From assembly GCA_042219525.1 (NCBI GenBank), contig JBDGPU010000004.1, forward strand, positions 1 to 24,477: DNA of 24,477 nt, read 5' to 3'. The position numbers and the translations under genes are program-made. Within the stretch, counting starts at the first letter, position 1, and each line of letters starts with the position of its first letter. Source of the stretch: JBDGPU01 sp042219525. GTDB lineage: Archaea; Halobacteriota; Halobacteria; Halobacteriales; Haloferacaceae. Below are positions 16,738 through 24,268 of the stretch, in pieces. The notes beneath the pieces are model-generated. The model searched no databases and was not told the origin of the DNA. It saw only the letters and a list, made by a program, of their open reading frames with translations.

Positions 16738-17751
16738 TTACGCTTCAGCGGAGTCGCTACCGCCGAAGCCGGGGTACCGAGCTTCCTCCGCCTGGAGGAG
16801 CTCCTGGTATCGGTTCCGGATGGTGACCTCGCTCATATCCGTCGCGTCACTGACCTCGCTCTGTGTCAGGTCGACGTTCGTGAGCTGCGCAGCCGCGTAG
16901 ATGGCTGCAGCCGCGAGGCCGACTGGCGACTTGCCCGAGTGGACGTTCTGCTTTTTCCCCTGCTCGAGCAGGTCGCGGGACCGGCGCTCGGTCTCGTCCG
17001 GGACGTCGAGTTCGCTGGCGAACCGCGGGAGGTACTCCAGCGGGTCAGCCGGCTGAATCTCGAGCTTGAGTTCCCGGTTGATGTACCGGTATGCGCGCTT
17101 GAACTCCTCGGCGTCGACGCGGGTGACAGCCGCGATCTCGTCGATCGAACGGGGCACCTGCTCCATGCGGGCGGCCGCCTGGAGGCTGGCGGTCGCGATC
17201 CCCTCGATGGAGCGGCCCGGCAGCAGGTCCTGGTCGAGCGCCTGTCGGTAGATGACGGAGGCCGTCTCGCGGACGTTCTCCGGTAGCCCGAGCGCGGAGG
17301 CCATCCGCTCGATCTCACCGAGGGCCTGCTTCAGGTTGCGCTCCTTCGAGTCTCGGGTCCGGAACCGCTCGTTCCAAGTTCGGAGCCGCTGCATCTTCTG
17401 GCGCTGACTCGAGGACAGCGAGTTACCGTAGCCGTCCTTGTCCTGCCAGCCGATGTTCGTCGAGAGCCCCTTGTCGTGCATCATCTTCGTGGTCGGGGCG
17501 CCGACGCGGGACTTCTCGTCACGCTCTGCGGAGTCGAACGCGCGCCATTCCGGGCCGCGGTCGATCTCGCCGGAGTCGATGACGAGGCCACACGACTCAC
17601 AGACGGTTTCGGCTCCCTCGCTCTTGACGGAGCTGTCACACTCCGGGCACGTCAGCGTCGAGTGGGCGTCCGTCTCGGCCGTCTCGTTGGTCTCGCTCGT
17701 TTCCTCGTCCGTGTCAGTGCGCTGGTGTGCGCGGAATCGTCTCTCACTCAT
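16738..17751 (-). CDS. tfb: Transcription initiation factor TFB (TFIIB)
   Basis: A 337-residue archaeal TFB that bridges TBP-bound promoter DNA and RNA polymerase. A polar Thr/Glu-rich N-terminal tail of about 30 residues precedes the zinc ribbon (Cys35, Cys38, Cys51, Cys54). The B-reader region follows with GEIDRGPEWRAFDSAERDEK and RVGAPTTKMMHDKGLSTNIG. Two cyclin-like repeats fill the rest, with RYINRELKLEIQPADPLEY between them and a helix-turn-helix near the C terminus (TQSEVSDATDMSEVTIRNRY) that reads the BRE. Haloarchaea carry several TFB paralogues, so this may be one of many. The ATG at 17751 gives the standard N terminus. Two TATA-like elements lie upstream (TTATAT near 17797-17803 and TTTATAT near 17852-17858). 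Confidence 0.97.
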   Translation of the reverse strand: MSERRFRAHQRTDTDEETSETNETAETDAHSTLTCPECDSSVKSEGAETVCESCGLVIDSGEIDRGPEWRAFDSAERDEKSRVGAPTTKMMHDKGLSTNIGWQDKDGYGNSLSSSQRQKMQRLRTWNERFRTRDSKERNLKQALGEIERMASALGLPENVRETASVIYRQALDQDLLPGRSIEGIATASLQAAARMEQVPRSIDEIAAVTRVDAEEFKRAYRYINRELKLEIQPADPLEYLPRFASELDVPDETERRSRDLLEQGKKQNVHSGKSPVGLAAAAIYAAAQLTNVDLTQSEVSDATDMSEVTIRNRYQELLQAEEARYPGFGGSDSAEA

Positions 17752-17830
17752 GTTGAGTACAAGTCGGAGGGCGGCAAGCCCGGCGAACGTAACCCATATA
17801 ACTCGTGGGTCACGCTCAGTTTGTCTTCAC

Positions 17831-17865
17831 CCTTAGTAAGGCGGTTGCGAATATAAAGGTTTCGC
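17831..17865 (-). promoter_or_regulatory. TFB promoter with two inverted repeats
   Basis: The minus-strand TATA (TTTATAT, about 17852-17858) is bracketed by GCGAA/TTCGC (17847-17851 and 17861-17865). CCTTAGTAAGG at 17831-17841, a perfect 11-bp palindrome, lies between this TATA and the expected start of transcription near 17827. That is where a repressor would bind. It implies a leader of about 75 nt; a second TTATAT nearer the gene could give a shorter one. Confidence 0.45.
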
Positions 17866-17882
17866 GTGAATTGTTCTCACAT

Positions 17883-17906
17883 GCCGCAATTTTTGCGGCC
17901 TTTTTC
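17883..17906 (+). terminator. Hairpin with T tract, no gene upstream
   Basis: GCCGCAA (17883-17889) pairs with TTGCGGC (17893-17899) around TTT, followed by CTTTTTC. This is a textbook terminator shape on the plus strand, but no plus-strand gene precedes it. It lies next to the divergent side of the TFB promoter. Confidence 0.5.
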
Positions 17907-18169
17907 TGGCCCTACAGGGCTCCTGACGGGGTTTTACGGCATACCGCGCCCCCGGCTTGCGATTTCGTCCCGCCGCTGGCAACCCGATTCGACGGGCCGG
18001 AACGGCTGGTTCAACACTATAAACCCTTACGGATCGGCCGTCACTCGATACCACGGTTTATCGACAGGTCGGGGGGAGCGAAACGGTCGACGACCGCTGG
18101 ACCGATAGTTGGGCTGCCGCCTGGTCGAACCGGTGTTCCTTTTTAGGTTCCCCCCGCCTACGAGTCGAT
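17907..18169. other. Intergenic region before the Nudix gene
   Basis: No supported gene. A TATA-like ACTATAAAC lies at 18015-18023, possibly serving a short transcript. The Nudix promoter TTTTTAG (18140-18146) is centred 28 nt before its ATG. Short frames here have no recognisable product. Confidence 0.5.
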
Positions 18170-18715
18170 ATGACCGACCTCGTGTGGGAGACGACGGACA
18201 CGGAGATAGACTACACCTGTCCCGGCTTCGACGTGCGACGGGACGAGGTTCGCTTCCCGGACGGCACGGAGGGGGAGTTTCACTACGTGGACGAACCGCC
18301 GGCTGTCGTCGTGATACCGTTCACGCCCGACGGCGACGTCGTCGTCATCGAGGAGTGGCGCCAGGCGGTCGGCCGCGTCAATCGCGGGATCCCGGCCGGC
18401 GGCGTCGAGCCCGAGGACGCGGCCGACCTCGAGAGCGCGGCCGCGCGGGAACTCGCGGAGGAGACGGGCTACGAGGCGGACGAGTTCGAGCATCTGGTCA
18501 CGGTCGAACCGACGAACGGCATCGCCAATTCCGTCCATCATCACTACGTCGCTCGCGGCTGTGAGCCGACGGCCGAGCAGGATCTCGACCACAACGAGTC
18601 GATTCGCGTCGACACCGTCGACTACGAGACGCTTCTCGAGGAGGTCCTCGACGGCGCGCGCCGGGACGGTCGCACGGTGACGGCCGTGACGCAGTACGAG
18701 CTGACGCAGCGCTGA
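18170..18715 (+). CDS. Nudix hydrolase, ADP-ribose pyrophosphatase-like
   Basis: A 181-residue Nudix protein that probably cleaves a nucleoside diphosphate derivative such as ADP-ribose. The Nudix helix core is clear: Arg93-Glu94-Leu-Ala-Glu97-Glu98-Thr-Gly100 (ARELAEETGY). The front part of the box, AGGVEPEDAADLESAAA, does not keep the usual Glu eight residues before the Arg; the run of acidic residues is shifted. The N-terminal beta strands (RRDEVRFPDG, YVDEPPAVVVIPF) and IEEWRQAVGR match ADP-ribose pyrophosphatase-type members. The ATG at 18170 has a TATA box 28 nt upstream, implying a leaderless transcript. It is the first of three plus-strand genes with individual promoters. Confidence 0.9.
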   Translation: MTDLVWETTDTEIDYTCPGFDVRRDEVRFPDGTEGEFHYVDEPPAVVVIPFTPDGDVVVIEEWRQAVGRVNRGIPAGGVEPEDAADLESAAARELAEETGYEADEFEHLVTVEPTNGIANSVHHHYVARGCEPTAEQDLDHNESIRVDTVDYETLLEEVLDGARRDGRTVTAVTQYELTQR

Positions 18716-18823
18716 CGCTTCGCCGTTGCACTGGTGACTGGCGGTAGTCCGGGCGCCCCGGGAGACCACACTCCGTCCCGCGACGAAGGAACTGTTTTCC
18801 GACTGTCGTCCCTAGCGGCGACT

Positions 18824-19669
18824 ATGTCAACCGCACCCGGCGACGACTCGGTCGTGAGGCCGATCGTCGCGCTCGTCTCCGCGCTGGGGCTGGGAGCCGG
18901 CGGGCTGCTGTTCGGCTTCCTGCTCACGTTTGTCGTCGGCTTCGGGCTCGTCTCCGTCGCCGGCATAGCGCTAACGAGCACGATGCAGCTCGTTCTCGGA
19001 CTCGTCTTCGTGCAGGGGGTCGGCTGTGCGGGCGTCGCCTTCGGCTACGTCCGGCTCCGTCCACGTCTCTCGCCGGCGATCCGCCGGCAACTGGGCCTCA
19101 CGAGCGACAGCACCAGCTTCCAGCTCGGGATCTCGCTCCCGGACCTACGCGACGTCGCTGTCGTCATCGGTGGCTACCTCGTCGCGTTCGGGGGTGCCCT
19201 TGCCGGCTCGATCCTCGTCTCTCGATTGCAGGTCGACACCGGGACGAACGCGGCCGCCGAGATGGGAATGGAGAACCCCGAGATCCTGCTCCTGCTGATC
19301 CCCGCCTCGATCCTCGTCATCGGCCCGGGCGAGGAACTGCTCTTCCGCGGGGTCGTCCAGGGGCGCCTGCGGGAGGTGTTCAGTCCGGTCGTCGCCGTCG
19401 GCCTCGCGAGTACCGTCTTCGCGGGCCTGCACTGGTTCGCGCTCTCCGGCGGGTCGCCGACGGGCAACCTGGTCGCGCTCGCCGTCCTGGTCGTCCCCGC
19501 GCTGGTGTTCGGGACGAGCTACGAGTACACGGGCAACGTCGTCGTGCCGGCGCTCATCCACGGCATCTACAACGCGACCCTGTTCTCGTTCCTCTACGTC
19601 TCGGTAACTTACAGCGGGCAGGCGGCGATCCTCGCGGCCGTCGTCGACGCTGGCGGCCTCCTCTGGTAA
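18824..19669 (+). CDS. CPBP family intramembrane metalloprotease (CAAX-like)
   Basis: A 281-residue membrane protein with about eight spans. The CPBP/ABI motifs are all visible: GEELLFRG with Glu170, Glu171 and Arg175, then FAGLHWFAL, then PALIHGIYNATLF. These residues form the metal-bound catalytic centre of Rce1-like intramembrane proteases. A soluble loop (about 85-105) separates the first spans from the core. The ATG at 18824 is chosen because GTTTTCC is centred 27 nt upstream and the longer frame from 18734 adds only polar, unlikely residues. In bacteria and archaea this family includes prenyl-protein proteases and bacteriocin-immunity proteins; the substrate here is unknown. Confidence 0.92.
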   Translation: MSTAPGDDSVVRPIVALVSALGLGAGGLLFGFLLTFVVGFGLVSVAGIALTSTMQLVLGLVFVQGVGCAGVAFGYVRLRPRLSPAIRRQLGLTSDSTSFQLGISLPDLRDVAVVIGGYLVAFGGALAGSILVSRLQVDTGTNAAAEMGMENPEILLLLIPASILVIGPGEELLFRGVVQGRLREVFSPVVAVGLASTVFAGLHWFALSGGSPTGNLVALAVLVVPALVFGTSYEYTGNVVVPALIHGIYNATLFSFLYVSVTYSGQAAILAAVVDAGGLLW

Positions 19670-19792
19670 CGTCAACGCGAGCGCTGTCCGCCGGCCGGAC
19701 TCGGGCCGAACGCCCGCAGAAAACGGATCCGGTTCCCGATCTGCGAGCCCGCTTTCCCGCGCCTTTTCCGTCCGTTCCCCCTACGGCTGGCG

Positions 19793-20602
19793 ATGCCAGT
19801 TACTGACGAGATCCGCAGGACGGACTCGGTTCGAAATCGAGCGAGCGTCGACGGGGAGACGGTCGTCGTCACGGGCAGCTCGAGCGGGATCGGGCGGGCC
19901 ATCGCGGAGACGTTCGTCGCCGACGGCGCCGACGTGGTCCTCTGCTCGCGCACGCAGGCCGACGTCGACGCAGTAGCGACGGAGCTGAACGAGGCCGATC
20001 TGCCGGGCTCGGCGGTCGCCGTCGAGTGCGACGTGACGGACCGGGACTCGGTCGCGGCGCTCGCGGAGGCGACGCTCGACGAGTTCGGCGGCGTCGACGT
20101 GCTCGTCAACAACGCGGGCGGCGCAGGGCCGGGCCTGCCGATGCACGAGCTCGACGACGAGAACTGGGACAGCGTCGTCGACGTGAACCTCACGGGCACG
20201 TACAACGTCACGGACGCCTTCGCGGACGCGCTCCGCGAGGACGGCGGCGCCATCGTCAACACCGCGAGCATGGCGGGTCGCTACAGCGTCGCCGGGATGA
20301 GCGCGTACAGCGCGGCCAAGGCCGGCGTCACCGCGCTCACGCGCGCGCTGGCCGCCGAGTGGGCCGCTGACGACGTTCGCGTCAACGCGGTCGAGCCGGG
20401 CTTCATCGGCACGGAACACGTTCGCGAGTGGCTCGGTCTCGACGAGCTACCGAGCCGGGAACCCGTCGACCGCAAGGTCGGTACGCCGCACGAGGTCGCC
20501 GACACCGTCCGGTTCCTCGCGAGCGACGCCGCCTCCTTCGTCACCGGGCAGACGATCTCGCCGACCGGCCCGCCGCACACGTTCGAGCCGCCGGAGGTCT
20601 GA
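19793..20602 (+). CDS. Short-chain dehydrogenase/reductase (SDR)
   Basis: A 269-residue classical SDR, an NAD(P)-dependent oxidoreductase. The cofactor motif TGSSSGIG is at 27-34 and is followed by DVLVNNAGGAG. The catalytic Ser lies in NTASMAGRYS, and the Tyr and Lys in YSAAKAG. After the second strand the protein has CSRTQADVDAV, suggesting NADP preference through the Arg, though this is weak. The C terminus (TGQTISPTGPPHTFEPPEV) is slightly longer than in minimal SDRs. CCTTTT at 19762-19767 is centred 28 nt before the ATG. Substrate cannot be told; fatty-acyl, sugar or alcohol substrates are all possible. It converges with the small membrane protein at 20631, with 28 bp between stops. Confidence 0.93.
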   Translation: MPVTDEIRRTDSVRNRASVDGETVVVTGSSSGIGRAIAETFVADGADVVLCSRTQADVDAVATELNEADLPGSAVAVECDVTDRDSVAALAEATLDEFGGVDVLVNNAGGAGPGLPMHELDDENWDSVVDVNLTGTYNVTDAFADALREDGGAIVNTASMAGRYSVAGMSAYSAAKAGVTALTRALAAEWAADDVRVNAVEPGFIGTEHVREWLGLDELPSREPVDRKVGTPHEVADTVRFLASDAASFVTGQTISPTGPPHTFEPPEV

Positions 20603-20630
20603 TCGGAGTCGACGGCGACTGCGGCGGTTC

Positions 20631-20792
20631 TCAGTTGCCCGCGACTCGTTTGACGCCGTAGCCGAGCAGGGCGGCGGCGACCACCAGTCCGACGGCCGTC
20701 ACGATCATCGTTCCCGGGCCCGCGGCCGCCGCCGTCGACGCAGTCGCGGCTTCCGTGGTCGTCGTATGCCCCTCGTGGAGGAGTACGTGCAT
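20631..20792 (-). CDS. Small tail-anchored membrane protein
   Basis: A 53-residue protein. The N-terminal half is polar and Thr/Ala-rich (MHVLLHEGHTTTTEAATA). The C-terminal half is a single membrane span (MIVTAVGLVVAAALLGYG) with a short positive tail (VKRVAGN). An AAAAAG on the plus strand (TTTTT on the minus) at 20815-20820 is centred about 26 nt before the ATG at 20792, supporting a leaderless gene and this start over the longer frame at 20816. The role is unknown. It lies downstream of ilvD on the same strand but has its own promoter. Confidence 0.6.
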   Translation of the reverse strand: MHVLLHEGHTTTTEAATASTAAAAGPGTMIVTAVGLVVAAALLGYGVKRVAGN

Positions 20793-20850
20793 AACTGGGG
20801 CTCTAACGGGCAGCAAAAAGGTGATTTCGGTCGTTCCAGTCGGCCGAGAA

Positions 20851-20971
20851 CGACCGCCGACCGCGCGAAGCCGGCCGCTGGCTCTTCCAAACCGACCGCC
20901 GACCGCGCGAAGCCGGCCGCTGGCTCTTCCGAATCGACCGTCGACCGCGCGAAACCGGCCGCTAGTTCTCC
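20851..20971. repeat. Tandem 42-bp repeats starting at the ilvD stop codon
   Basis: The unit beginning CGACCGCCGACCGCGCGAAG occurs at 20851, 20893 and 20935, exactly 42 bp apart. The first two copies are nearly identical. The third has a few changes and runs into the end of ilvD, where CTAGTTCTCC (stop codon TAG and last sense codons on the minus strand) aligns with CTGGCTCTTCC of the other copies. The array forms the 3' untranslated region of ilvD. Confidence 0.85.
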
Positions 20972-22740
20972 TTCAGCGCGGGGTTCGTGATCGCGCCGTT
21001 CGCCGCGGAGCCGAAGTCGCGGGCGAACTTCGCGAGCACGCCGGCGTCGTACGGCGCGTCGCGCGGTTCGTACGCCTCGCGGCGCTCCGCGAGCTCCTCC
21101 TCGGAAAGGTCGACCGACAGCTCGCGGGAGGGGATGTCGACGGTGACCTCGTCGCCGTCCTCGATGAGCCCGATCGGACCCCCGACCGCGGCCTCGGGCG
21201 CGACGTGGCCGATCATCGGGCCACGAGTGCCGCCGGAGAAGCGGCCATCCGTCAGCAGCGCCACGTCGTCCTCGTGCCCGGCGCCGACGACGGCGGCGGT
21301 GACGCCGAGCATCTCGCGCATGCCGGGGCCGCCCTGCGGCCCCTCGTTGCGGATGACGATGACGTCGCCGGAGGCGATCTTGCCGGTCTGGACGTACTCC
21401 ATGGCGTCCTCCTCGTTCTCGAAGACGCGGGCGGGCCCCTCGTGGAAGAACTGGTCCTGGCCAGTCGCCTTCAGCACGGCGCCGTCGGGCGCGAGGTTCC
21501 CCGTCAGGATCTTGATGGCGCCCTCGGGCTGTTTCGGCTCGTCGACGGTGTAGAGGAAGTCGGCCTCGATCTCCTCGTCCGGCGGGAGCTCGCCCTGCTC
21601 CTCGAGGTACTCGAGCTCCTCGGCGATGGTGCGGCCCGTGACGGTCTCCTGGTCGCCATGGAACAGGCCGGCCTCCATGAGCCGGCGGATGACGACCGGG
21701 ACGCCGCCGAGCTCGTGGAGGTCGTTCATCACGCGCATGCCGCCGGGCTGGAGGTTCGCGATCTTCGGGGTGCGCCGGGAGATCTCGTCGAAGTCCTCGA
21801 TCGAGAGGTCGACGCCGGCCTCCGCGGCGAGCGCGAGCAGGTGCAGCACCGCGTTCGTCGAGCCGCCGATGGCCGTCTGGAGTGCGATGGCGTTCTCGAA
21901 GGACTTCCGCGTGAGGAGGTCGGAGGGTCGCCGGTCGTTCTCGATGCAGTCCACGACCAGCTCGCCCGCGCGCTCCGCGACCTCGTAGCGCTCCTCGTCC
22001 TCGGCCGGGGGCGACGCGGAGCCGAGCGGGGCCATGCCGAGCGCCTCGGAGATGGAGGCCATCGTGTTCGCGGTGAACATCCCGCCACAGGAGCCCGCGC
22101 CGGGGCAGGCGTTGCGCTCGAGCTCGTCGAGCTCCTCGTCGTCCATCTCGCCTTCCGCGTAGGCGCCGACGCCCTCGAACACCTGGACGATCGTCACGTC
22201 GCGACCCTCGTGCTGGCCGGGCATGATCGAGCCGCCGTAGCAGAAGACGGAGGGCAGGTCCGTCCGGATCGACGCCATCAGCATCCCGGGGAGGTTCTTG
22301 TCGCAGCCGGCGACGGTGACGAGCGCGTCCATGCGCTCGCCGAAGGAGACGAGTTCGACGGAGTCGGCGATGACCTCCCGCGAGATGAGCGAGGCCTTCA
22401 TCCCCTCCGTCCCCATCGAGATGGCGTCCGAGATGGTGATCGTCCCGAACTCGATGGGCATCCCGCCGGCGTCGTCGATGCCGTCGATGGCGGCGTCGGC
22501 GACGTCGTCGAGGTGGACGTTACACGGCGTGATGTCGGCGGCGGGGTTCGGAACGCCGACCATCGGCGAGGAGAGGTCCTCGTCGTCGAAGCCCATCGCT
22601 CGGAACATCGCGCGATGGGGCGCGCGCGAGGCGCCCTCGGTGACGTCCCGGCTCGGGAGGTCCTCCTCCTTTTTGCCGGCGAACTTCTCCGCGTCGTCGA
22701 CGTCGGTGGCCGTCTCCGACGTTCGCTCCTGTTTGCTCAT
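20962..22740 (-). CDS. ilvD: Dihydroxy-acid dehydratase
   Basis: A 592-residue IlvD, which removes water from dihydroxy-isovalerate and dihydroxy-methylvalerate to give the keto acids for valine, leucine and isoleucine. Three cysteines that hold the Fe-S cluster are present: Cys73 (TPCNVHL), Cys146 (AGCDKN) and Cys218 (GAGSCGGMF). The C-terminal domain shows DGRFSGGTRGPMIGHV, whose Ser acts in catalysis. The length is normal. The ATG at 22740 was chosen over a GTG two codons earlier because TTTTAA at 22765-22770 is centred 27 nt before it, giving a leaderless start. The acidic, polar N-terminal stretch of about 30 residues is typical of halophile versions. The other branched-chain genes are not in the window. 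Confidence 0.97.
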   Translation of the reverse strand: MSKQERTSETATDVDDAEKFAGKKEEDLPSRDVTEGASRAPHRAMFRAMGFDDEDLSSPMVGVPNPAADITPCNVHLDDVADAAIDGIDDAGGMPIEFGTITISDAISMGTEGMKASLISREVIADSVELVSFGERMDALVTVAGCDKNLPGMLMASIRTDLPSVFCYGGSIMPGQHEGRDVTIVQVFEGVGAYAEGEMDDEELDELERNACPGAGSCGGMFTANTMASISEALGMAPLGSASPPAEDEERYEVAERAGELVVDCIENDRRPSDLLTRKSFENAIALQTAIGGSTNAVLHLLALAAEAGVDLSIEDFDEISRRTPKIANLQPGGMRVMNDLHELGGVPVVIRRLMEAGLFHGDQETVTGRTIAEELEYLEEQGELPPDEEIEADFLYTVDEPKQPEGAIKILTGNLAPDGAVLKATGQDQFFHEGPARVFENEEDAMEYVQTGKIASGDVIVIRNEGPQGGPGMREMLGVTAAVVGAGHEDDVALLTDGRFSGGTRGPMIGHVAPEAAVGGPIGLIEDGDEVTVDIPSRELSVDLSEEELAERREAYEPRDAPYDAGVLAKFARDFGSAANGAITNPALKEN

Positions 22741-22764
22741 ACTCACTCCTTGCGCTGGGGAGGG

Positions 22765-22770
22765 TTAAAA
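22765..22770 (-). promoter_or_regulatory. TATA box of ilvD
   Basis: The minus strand reads TTTTAA, centred about 27 nt upstream of the ATG at 22740. Confidence 0.6.
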
Positions 22771-22855
22771 TGCGCCGAGTGGACAAGGTTTGCAGAACTA
22801 TCGGGGGCTGACGAACGTGTGCGGGGGCCGGCAGCGAAACGAACGCGGCTCGGGC

Positions 22856-23533
22856 TCAGACGAAGCCGTGCAGGACGCCGGCGCCGTCCGTGCTCGACGC
22901 CACGTCCGGCAGCGTCGCGCGCTCGGGATGGGGCATCAACACGGCGACCGTCTCGCGCTCGCCGAGGATGCCAGCGACGTTGTCCGTCGAGCCGTTCGGA
23001 TTCGCCGCGTCCGTGACGTTGCCGTCGGCGTCGCAGTAGCGGAACAGCACGCGGTCGTCGTCGACCAGTTGCTCGTGGGCCGTCTCCTCGATCTCGAAGC
23101 GCCCCTCGCCGTGGGCGATGGGAACCTCGATGACGTCGCCCGCGTCGTAGGCGGCGGTCCAGGGGGTGTCCGCGCGCTCGACGCGGAGATGGACCGGTTC
23201 ACACTGGAAGCGCGCGCTCGCGTTCGTCGTGAACGCGCCCGCGGTGAGCCCGGACTCCGAGCCGATCTGCGCGCCGTTGCAGACGCCGAGGACTGGGACG
23301 CCGTCCTCGGCCGCCTCGCGCACTTCGTCCATGATCGGCGCTCGCGCGGCCATCGCGCCCGCGCGGAGGTAGTCGCCGTAGGAGAAGCCCCCGGGGAGGA
23401 CGATCCCGTCGGTGTCGGCCGGGAGCCCGTCCTCGTGCCAGCGCCGCTCGGCGTCGACGCCGAGGTGTTCGAGCGCGCGGATGGCGTCCCGGTCGCAGTT
23501 CGAGCCGCCGAACTGGACGACGGTGACGCTCAT
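22856..23533 (-). CDS. purQ: Phosphoribosylformylglycinamidine synthase subunit I (glutaminase)
   Basis: A 225-residue class I glutamine amidotransferase that supplies ammonia to PurL in purine synthesis. The N terminus TVVQFGGSNCDRDA is typical of PurQ. The nucleophile is Cys85 in GVCNGAQIG, with His202 and Glu204 in MPHPER completing the triad. ANPNGSTDNVAGI is a further family marker. Its start overlaps the end of purS by four bases (ATGA), so the two are translated together. PurL is not in this window, as is often the case in archaea where the three subunits assemble from separate genes. Confidence 0.97.
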   Translation of the reverse strand: MSVTVVQFGGSNCDRDAIRALEHLGVDAERRWHEDGLPADTDGIVLPGGFSYGDYLRAGAMAARAPIMDEVREAAEDGVPVLGVCNGAQIGSESGLTAGAFTTNASARFQCEPVHLRVERADTPWTAAYDAGDVIEVPIAHGEGRFEIEETAHEQLVDDDRVLFRYCDADGNVTDAANPNGSTDNVAGILGERETVAVLMPHPERATLPDVASSTDGAGVLHGFV

Positions 23534-23781
23534 CGTTCCGCGACCGCGACCTCGTAGTCGTGGATGGTCGGGTTCGCCAGGAGGCGCTCGGCCATCTCGT
23601 CGGCACGGTCGGCCGCCTCGTCGGCGTCCGCGGCCTCGAGGTCGACCTCGAACCGATCGGCCGACCGGAGGTCGTCGAGCTCGAACCCGAGCCGTTCGAG
23701 CGCCTGCTGGGTCGTCTCGGCCTCGGGGTCGAGCACGCCCCGCTTCAGCCGGACGGTCACGGTCGCAGTGTAGGCTGTCAT
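23530..23781 (-). CDS. purS: Phosphoribosylformylglycinamidine synthase subunit PurS
   Basis: An 83-residue PurS, the small subunit that joins PurQ and PurL into the FGAM synthase complex. It has the family start YTATVTVRLKRGVLDPEAET, the central ALERLGFELDDLRSADRFEVDL and the end LLANPTIHDYEVAVAE. The ATG at 23781 matches the family length. A longer open frame upstream is a shadow through the intergenic repeats. TTTTT on the minus strand at 23807-23811 is centred 28 nt upstream and is the likely TATA box for the purS-purQ pair. The stop codon overlaps the purQ ATG. Confidence 0.96.
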   Translation of the reverse strand: MTAYTATVTVRLKRGVLDPEAETTQQALERLGFELDDLRSADRFEVDLEAADADEAADRADEMAERLLANPTIHDYEVAVAER

Positions 23782-23804
23782 CGTTGAATAGTGCGGGGTC
23801 GTGT

Positions 23805-23811
23805 GCAAAAA
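23805..23811 (-). promoter_or_regulatory. TATA-like box of the purSQ operon
   Basis: The minus strand reads GTTTTTGC around 23805-23812, centred about 28 nt before the purS ATG. A second AT-rich element, TTTTTATAAG (23871-23880 on the plus strand), could serve either strand. Confidence 0.45.
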
Positions 23812-23960
23812 CGGTTTTGGAAACTTCGTGTTATGCACGTTTGTGGGTGGATCGGGTGTTTGATTGGCCTTTTTATAAGTGAGCGCTGGATCCATTGTTG
23901 GTGCCCTTTTCGGTGAACTCCGGACTGCAGTTGATTTGAAGCGATGATGTGGGCTTGTTT

Positions 23961-24170
23961 TCGACAGCAGCGCGGACTCCTCGAAAGCCCTCGGCCACGC
24001 TTGCTTATAAACTGTATTTAAAGGAGCAGGTGCAGACGCTGCTGCACTCGACAGCACCGCAGACACCTCGAAAGCCCTCGGCCGCTCTTGATGTGTAGGT
24101 GGCTGGCCAGATGCAGACGCTGCTACACTTGACAGCAACGCAAACTCTCAGAAAGCCCTCGGCCGCTCGC
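23961..24170. repeat. Three imperfect direct repeats upstream of purS
   Basis: A module starting GACAGCANCGC, followed by GAAAGCCCTCGGCC, occurs from 23961, 24048 and 24129 (spacing 87 and 81 bp). Copies two and three are also preceded by a shared GCAGACGCTGCT, which just before them can fold with the following AGCA-type bases. An AT-rich TATA-like stretch (CTTATAAACTGTATTTAAAGG, split over two elements at 24003-24023) sits between copies one and two. No plausible protein is coded. I have a recollection of similar text between genes in other haloarchaea, but cannot verify it here. Confidence 0.75.
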
Positions 24171-24179
24171 GGTCGCTGT

Positions 24180-24268
24180 CCCGAAAATCGGAGATTTTCG
24201 GGCTCCGAGAAATCTTCGATTTCTCGCGAAGCAGGATATCTGCGCTCTCCGCACCGCCCGCGCAGATA
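24180..24268. repeat. Three consecutive perfect hairpins, candidate structured element
   Basis: CCCGAAAATC/GATTTTCGGG (24180-24189, 24193-24202) forms a 10-bp stem with a 3-nt loop. CGAGAAATC/GATTTCTCG (24206-24214, 24218-24226) forms a 9-bp stem with a 3-nt loop. TATCTGCGC/GCGCAGATA (24237-24245, 24260-24268) forms a 9-bp stem with a 14-nt loop. The three follow one another within 89 bp. They could be a structured RNA, a mobile miniature element or a processing site. Confidence 0.7.

Noticed and set aside
18749..18761. GC-rich hairpin after the Nudix gene (CCGGG/CCCGG)
   Set aside because: Only 5 bp and no T tract; chance occurrence is likely in GC-rich DNA.
20766..20990. 14-residue repeat protein on the plus strand
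   Set aside because: A by-product of the 42-bp tandem repeat (a multiple of three). It runs antisense into ilvD and has no promoter of its own.
20755..23016. 753-residue plus-strand frame
   Set aside because: Antisense shadow of ilvD and purQ, running through the 42-bp repeat.
23782..24138. N-terminal extension of purS
   Set aside because: PurS is complete from 23781. The upstream frame translates the intergenic repeats.
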